Source of the DNA: Bacteroides sp.
GTDB lineage: Bacteria > Bacteroidota > Bacteroidia > Bacteroidales > Bacteroidaceae
DNA length: 64,000 nt
Assembly (NCBI GenBank): GCA_017472925.1
Contig: JAFUNS010000046.1
Location: 1 to 64,000 of the forward strand
Direction: 5' to 3'
The position numbers and the translations under genes are program-made. Shown here in pieces: positions 59,246 to 64,000 of this stretch. The first letter of the stretch is position 1. Each line of letters opens with the position of its first letter. The notes under the pieces were generated by a model, which did not search any database, had not been told where the DNA came from, and saw nothing but the letters and a program-made list of their open reading frames with translations.

Positions 59246-62200
59246 ATGAATACCATGAAAAAATACTTGCTTTCCCTATTGATAAGCTTACTATCGGCAC
59301 TTACTTTATCTGCCGCCATTAATTACGAATTCCGTTTCCGACATCTTACCGTAGAAAATGGCCTTTCTTCCAATGGAATCCGTGCCATTGTTCAAGACAA
59401 ACATGGTTATATATGGTTTGGTACAGACGAAGGTTTGAATCGTTATGATGGAAAAAACATCAAATCGTTCAAGATAGACAATTTAGGTGTAAACGAATAT
59501 ATTTACACACTCTATGCCACCCAAGACCTATTATGGGTAGGAACAGGAAAAGGATTATATACCTTTGTATATGAGACAGAAGAAGTAAAACCCTTTTTGA
59601 TAAAAACCGCTAATAATCAACATATCCAATCTTCCATTCAACACATAGTAGAAGACAAACAAAACAATTTGTGGTTTTCGACCTTCGGGCAAGGCGCTTT
59701 CAAATATGACCCTCAAAAACAAGAACTTGTCCAATATGATTTTACTGAAATCAATGGAATGGTAGCTTCTGTCTGCATAGATAGTGATAACCAGATATGG
59801 GTTACTACCAATTGGGGAGACCATTCACTGTTCAAACTTAATAAAGTAAAAGACAGTTTTGAACCTACCCCATTAAAATACAATCATCCCAAGTATAATT
59901 CATACGCACTGGCCATGTTTGAAGACAGCCATCATAACTTGTGGCTCGGTACTTGGGAAAGTGGTTTACAAAAAATTGATAAATATACAGGAGAAACACA
60001 AGTATATCTTCACCCCAGTGATGGAATAAAAGGAACCATGCACATTCATACCATTACCGAATATATGCCTGGAGAGTTACTGATAGGCTCGGACGATGGT
60101 TTGCTCCACTTCAACACTTTTACCAAAGAATACCGGCTTCATACCAAAGATGATGCTAACCCCCATTCTTTATCCAATAACTTTGTGTATCCCATCTTGA
60201 AAGATCACGAAGGAGGAATTTGGATTGGAACCTATTATGGCGGGGTTAATTATATTTCCCCACATGCCAACCAATTTGAAAACTATACTCCATCCACCTA
60301 CCGAAACTCTGTAAGCGGTTCGGTAATCGGACGATTCTGCGAAGGTCCCGACGGTGAAATATGGATTGCCTCTGACGATGGTGGTCTGAGTTGCCTTCTC
60401 CCGCAAACCAAACAGTTCACTCATTATTTACCCAATGAGAATAAAAACAGCCTTTCCTATCATAACGTACATGCTCTCTGTATTGATGAAAACAACCTAT
60501 GGATTGGTACATATTCCGGGAATCTCAATGTATTGAATTTGAAAAACAAGCAATTCAAACAATACATCTCATACAGCAACAAGCCAAACACTATAGATGG
60601 TAGCAGTTGTTACTCCATATTTAAGAATAGAGAAAACCAGTTATGGATGGGAACCATGTCGGGCGTCAACATCTACAACCATAACACCGATGACTTTACC
60701 CGAATAAAGGCAATAGATGCCATGATTATTGACATCGACCAAGATCAAGAGGGAAACATGTGGTTCTGTACACAAGGAGAAGGCGTATACAAATACATTT
60801 CTTCGACCAAAAGTTGGAAGAACTATACGTATGCCACTACTGAAGGTAAATTAGCCAACGACCAATGTAACTGCATCCTGATAGACCGTAGCGGAGAACT
60901 TTGGTTGGGTACTATGAACGGACTTTACAAATACATAGCAGAAAACGACCAATTTGAACGAATAGAACTGGAAATACCGAGCCAAAATATCTGTTGTATC
61001 ATTGAAGACCAAGGAATTCTATGGATGACAACCGGCAAAGGATTGATACGCTACATTCCCAATCAATACGGATGCCAAGTATTTACAAAGAGCGACGGAC
61101 TTCAAAGTGACCAGTTCCTGCCTAATGCCGGATTAATGACCAAAGAAGGTAAAATATATGTAGGTACTGCCAATGGCTTCAATGCTTTCTATCCACATCT
61201 TATCAAGACCAACCAGAGTGTACCACCGGTAGTGATTACCAATATTGAACTGTTCAACAAAGAAATACTGGTAGGCGACAAACGCCTTCCCAAATCATTG
61301 ACACAAACCAAAGAACTGAATCTTTCCTACAAGGATCATGCCATCAGTCTATTGTTTGCATCATTGAGTTACTGTACCCCCGAAAAGAACCAATTTGCCT
61401 ATATGCTCGAAGGATTTGATAAGGAGTGGAACTATGTAGGCTCCCAAAACAAGGCAACCTACACCAATCTCCCTCCCGGAAGCTATACTTTCCTCGTAAA
61501 GGCCACCAACAACGATGGGGTTTGGAATGACGAAGGTACCAGTTTGGTAATACACGTTCATCCCCCATTCTATTGGAACAACTATTCCAAGTTCCTTTAT
61601 GTAGTATTGTTCATTGTTGTGCTTACTTATTTTTTCCGTTTCTTACTGAAACGTTCGGAAAAGAAACACTCATTGGAAATCAAGGAATTGAATGCTATCA
61701 AGGAACATGAAATACACGAAGCAAAAATCAAGTTCTTCACCACCATTGCTCACGAAATACGTACACCGGTATCACTCATCATCGGCCCGTTGGAAAAGAT
61801 TATGCGTTCATTGAATACCTTCCCCGAAGCTGTATCCAACGACCTGAAGATTATCGACCGCAACAGCCAACGACTTCTTTTCTTAGTTAACCAGTTGCTT
61901 GATTTCCGCAAGGTGGAACAAGAAGGCATGAAGATGAAATTTGTCCGTCAAAACATCAGCCAGATGCTGAAAGCGGTATGCGAACGCTTTGAACCTTCCA
62001 TTACCCACAACGGCTCAAGGATGGAAGTGGAATACCCCGACGAAAACTTTACCGCTATGATAGACAATGAAGCGGTTACCAAGCTGGTAAGTAACCTGTT
62101 GACCAATGCCAACAAATACACCAAAGACTATGTAAAAGTGTCATGTATGACACAACCCAACCAACAGACCTTCACCATCATAGTGACTGATAATGGTATG

Positions 62201-63256
62201 GGTATCAGCAAAGAAGAACAGAAGAAAATATTCAAGCCCTTCTATCAGGCCATGGACAACAAACCGGGAACCGGAATCGGGTTAAGCCTCGTAAAGAGCA
62301 TTGTGGAAGGACACAACGGAAGCATCGAAGTAAAATCAGAAATAGGACAAGGCAGTTCATTCATCGTCACCTTACCTATTGAACAACCCGAAGGAGTGCC
62401 CGCAGAAGAAAACAGTCCGATAAATCCAAGCATTCCCGAAGATATCCTCCAGGAATCATTGCACGTTCCTACCGATAAGGAAAAATCGACCATCCTAATA
62501 GTGGACGACAATCAGGAAATGCTTCATTTCCTCTCTACCAGTTTCTCCGACAAAGCAACCATCCTTACCGCCGAAGACGGTTTGCAAGCTTTGGACATTC
62601 TGAATGAAAACGAAGTAACCCTAATCATCAGCGACTGGATGATGCCTAATATGGACGGTATTGAATTCTGTAAAACAGTGCGTGCCAACCAACTGACCAG
62701 TCATATTCCGTTTATTCTGCTTACGGCCAAGACCGATACCAGCTCAAAGATAGAAGGAATGGATTGTGGTGCCGATGCCTACATAGAGAAACCCTTCTCC
62801 GTTCAATATTTGGATTCTTGTATCCGCAACTTGGTAGAAATGCGTATTTTGTTGCACAAGAAATTCTCCAAGACTCCGTTGATGCCACTCAATAGCATTG
62901 CCAACAATACGGTGGATGATCATTTCCTACGCCGATTGAACCAGTTGATAGAAGATAATTTCTCCAACTCCAACCTGTCGGTAGACTTCCTGGCCGAACA
63001 ACTCTGCATCAGTCGCTCGGGCTTGTTTGCTAAAATCAAGACACTGGCCAATGTCACTCCTAACGAACTGATACAAGTGGTGCGTCTGAAGAAAGCCGCT
63101 TCGCTTTTATTGGAAAATAAGTATCGGGTAAGCGAAATCTGCTACATGATTGGCTTCAACAATCCTTCTTACTTCAGCAAATGTTTCCAAAAGCAGTTTG
63201 GCATGAAACCGGGAGAATTTGCCATTAGTGGAGGAAACAAGCAAATGGAAGAATAA
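59246..63256 (+). CDS. Hybrid two-component system sensor/regulator (HTCS)
   Basis: 1336 residues in one chain: signal peptide; periplasmic beta-propeller repeats of the W-[FIL]-G-T type (about 45-690; WFGTDEGLNRYDG, WIGTYYGGVNYIS); a Y_Y_Y domain (about 700-775); one membrane helix (about 781-798); a histidine kinase with His836 in A-H-E-I-R-T-P, N-box LLTNANKYT and G-box GTGIGLSL; a receiver with Asp1130 in I-I-S-D-W-M-M-P; and a C-terminal AraC-type helix-turn-helix (about 1230-1330). HTCS proteins sense an oligosaccharide in the periplasm and activate their utilisation genes. It closes locus 2 and is the only such regulator in the window, so it is the best candidate for binding the GACnATT repeats. 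Confidence 0.95.
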   Translation: MNTMKKYLLSLLISLLSALTLSAAINYEFRFRHLTVENGLSSNGIRAIVQDKHGYIWFGTDEGLNRYDGKNIKSFKIDNLGVNEYIYTLYATQDLLWVGTGKGLYTFVYETEEVKPFLIKTANNQHIQSSIQHIVEDKQNNLWFSTFGQGAFKYDPQKQELVQYDFTEINGMVASVCIDSDNQIWVTTNWGDHSLFKLNKVKDSFEPTPLKYNHPKYNSYALAMFEDSHHNLWLGTWESGLQKIDKYTGETQVYLHPSDGIKGTMHIHTITEYMPGELLIGSDDGLLHFNTFTKEYRLHTKDDANPHSLSNNFVYPILKDHEGGIWIGTYYGGVNYISPHANQFENYTPSTYRNSVSGSVIGRFCEGPDGEIWIASDDGGLSCLLPQTKQFTHYLPNENKNSLSYHNVHALCIDENNLWIGTYSGNLNVLNLKNKQFKQYISYSNKPNTIDGSSCYSIFKNRENQLWMGTMSGVNIYNHNTDDFTRIKAIDAMIIDIDQDQEGNMWFCTQGEGVYKYISSTKSWKNYTYATTEGKLANDQCNCILIDRSGELWLGTMNGLYKYIAENDQFERIELEIPSQNICCIIEDQGILWMTTGKGLIRYIPNQYGCQVFTKSDGLQSDQFLPNAGLMTKEGKIYVGTANGFNAFYPHLIKTNQSVPPVVITNIELFNKEILVGDKRLPKSLTQTKELNLSYKDHAISLLFASLSYCTPEKNQFAYMLEGFDKEWNYVGSQNKATYTNLPPGSYTFLVKATNNDGVWNDEGTSLVIHVHPPFYWNNYSKFLYVVLFIVVLTYFFRFLLKRSEKKHSLEIKELNAIKEHEIHEAKIKFFTTIAHEIRTPVSLIIGPLEKIMRSLNTFPEAVSNDLKIIDRNSQRLLFLVNQLLDFRKVEQEGMKMKFVRQNISQMLKAVCERFEPSITHNGSRMEVEYPDENFTAMIDNEAVTKLVSNLLTNANKYTKDYVKVSCMTQPNQQTFTIIVTDNGMGISKEEQKKIFKPFYQAMDNKPGTGIGLSLVKSIVEGHNGSIEVKSEIGQGSSFIVTLPIEQPEGVPAEENSPINPSIPEDILQESLHVPTDKEKSTILIVDDNQEMLHFLSTSFSDKATILTAEDGLQALDILNENEVTLIISDWMMPNMDGIEFCKTVRANQLTSHIPFILLTAKTDTSSKIEGMDCGADAYIEKPFSVQYLDSCIRNLVEMRILLHKKFSKTPLMPLNSIANNTVDDHFLRRLNQLIEDNFSNSNLSVDFLAEQLCISRSGLFAKIKTLANVTPNELIQVVRLKKAASLLLENKYRVSEICYMIGFNNPSYFSKCFQKQFGMKPGEFAISGGNKQMEE

Positions 63257-63262
63257 ACAAAA

Positions 63263-63300
63263 GTGAGAGTACTCTCGTTGCTCTACGAGAATACTCTCAC
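63263..63300 (+). terminator. Hairpin after the HTCS gene
   Basis: GTGAGAGTACTCTCGT pairs with ACGAGAATACTCTCAC (one mismatch) around TTGCTC-type loop, 7 bases after the HTCS stop. No U-tract follows directly. Confidence 0.6.
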
Positions 63301-63353
63301 CATAACTTGTAAGCAAATGTGTACCCCTATGAAAGTAGTCACACACTTCCACG

Positions 63354-63392
63354 CTTGTACTCTCATGAACATACGAGAGTACAAGTGTTTTT
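63354..63392. terminator. Second hairpin, terminator between HTCS and rubrerythrin genes
   Basis: 11-bp stem CTTGTACTCTC / GAGAGTACAAG with a 10-base loop, then TGTTTTT on the plus strand. It shares the GTACTCTC / GAGAGTAC sequence with the first hairpin 60 bases upstream. Confidence 0.65.
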
Positions 63393-63397
63393 AATCA

Positions 63398-63976
63398 TTA
63401 ATAATTAGTCTTCTTCACTTCGAAGTGAGCCTGTGGGTGAAGACATGCCGGACAAGTTTCAGGAGCTTCTGTACCTACGTGTATGTAACCACAGTTACGG
63501 CACTGCCATACGGTTTCTTCAGCTTTCTTGAACACGGTACCGTTTTCTACATTGGCTAACAAAGCCAAGTATCTTTCTTCGTGCCCTTTTTCGGCTTCGG
63601 CAATGCGACGATACATCACAGCAATAGCGGGGAAACCTTCCTGGTCGGCCACATCGGCAAAGTGAGGATAGTCGGTTGTCCATTCTTCGTTTTCACCGGC
63701 AGCAGCAGCCTTCAAGTTTTCGGCAGTAGTACCGATAACACCAGCCGGATACTTGGCTGTAATTTCTACCATACCACCTTCCAACCATTTGAACATACGC
63801 TTAGCGTGTTCCTTTTCCTGGTCGGCTGTTTCCTGGAAGATAGCCGAGATTTGTTCGTAACCTTCCTTCTTTGCCACACTGGCAAAATATGTATAACGCA
63901 TTCTGGCTTGTGATTCACCGGCAAATGAAGTCAACAAGTTCTTTTCTGTCTGAGTTCCTTTAATACTCTTTTCCAT
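63398..63976 (-). CDS. rbr: Rubrerythrin
   Basis: 192 residues, standard length. The N-terminal four-helix domain carries the di-iron ligands in E-S-Q-A-R-M-R-Y and E-K-E-H-A-K-R, and in a second pair ([18 protein letters not shown]). The C-terminal rubredoxin-like domain has C-R-N-C-G and C-P-A-C for one Fe(SCys)4. It reduces hydrogen peroxide with electrons from NADH-linked carriers and protects strict anaerobes. Cytoplasmic. Start at 63976 ([14 protein letters not shown]). Transcribed towards the HTCS gene, with a hairpin between. Confidence 0.96.
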   Translation of the reverse strand: MEKSIKGTQTEKNLLTSFAGESQARMRYTYFASVAKKEGYEQISAIFQETADQEKEHAKRMFKWLEGGMVEITAKYPAGVIGTTAENLKAAAAGENEEWTTDYPHFADVADQEGFPAIAVMYRRIAEAEKGHEERYLALLANVENGTVFKKAEETVWQCRNCGYIHVGTEAPETCPACLHPQAHFEVKKTNY

Positions 63977-64000
63977 GCTGAAATTCGTTTTAATTAGTTA

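Overview
The window reads as a chromosomal segment of a gut-type Bacteroidota, most likely Bacteroidaceae (Bacteroides or Phocaeicola; species cannot be fixed by eye). The basis is two SusC/SusD pairs, a hybrid two-component system, many DUF families typical of Bacteroides, promoters of the TTTG-N18-20-TAnnTTTG type, and weak or absent Shine-Dalgarno sequences. No rRNA, tRNA, CRISPR array, phage gene block or classical IS was seen.

Layout. 1-19.4 kb is mostly housekeeping and scattered catabolism: a DUF2752 gene cut by the window edge, a DUF805 membrane protein, a GH31 alpha-xylosidase-like enzyme, a large DUF2723 membrane protein, a polysaccharide deacetylase, a kduI-kduD-DUF4861 uronate operon, PBP4-type carboxypeptidase, dihydrolipoyl dehydrogenase, L-aspartate oxidase, a DPP IV-type peptidase and an Xaa-Pro aminopeptidase. 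19.4-20.7 kb holds an Rpn-family nuclease gene between two copies of a long palindromic repeat that are identical over 79 bp.

20.7-33.9 kb (minus strand) is a polysaccharide/glycoprotein utilisation locus: GH27, GH127, susC, susD, a surface lipoprotein built of DUF4859-like repeats, and a HExxH zinc-peptidase lipoprotein. 34-37 kb is a small toxin-antitoxin island: a DUF6078-like gene, a zeta-toxin cassette bounded by inverted repeats that carry promoter elements, a HigBA-type pair and a decayed HipA-like fragment. 37.3-59.1 kb is a second utilisation locus: susD and susC (minus), then GH97 and a second GH127 (plus), a CotH protein, a four-gene TonB-receptor/DUF4249/macroglobulin-like operon, a second HExxH lipoprotein and a GH146-like enzyme. 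A hybrid two-component regulator (59.2-63.3 kb) follows, then rubrerythrin.

How it works together (inference). Three beta-L-arabinofuranosidase-superfamily enzymes, GH27 and a retaining-type GH97, and two related secreted zinc peptidases point to an arabinosylated, galactosylated protein substrate such as plant hydroxyproline-rich glycoprotein (extensin). Three promoters (GH97-GH127, the other GH127, and peptidase-GH146) share a direct repeat of GACnATT-like half-sites 21 bp apart, set exactly 62 bp before the end of the -7 box. This predicts one regulon, probably of the hybrid two-component system encoded at the end of the locus. Dispersed palindromic repeats (consensus core AGGCACGGATTACACGG) sit in six intergenic places.
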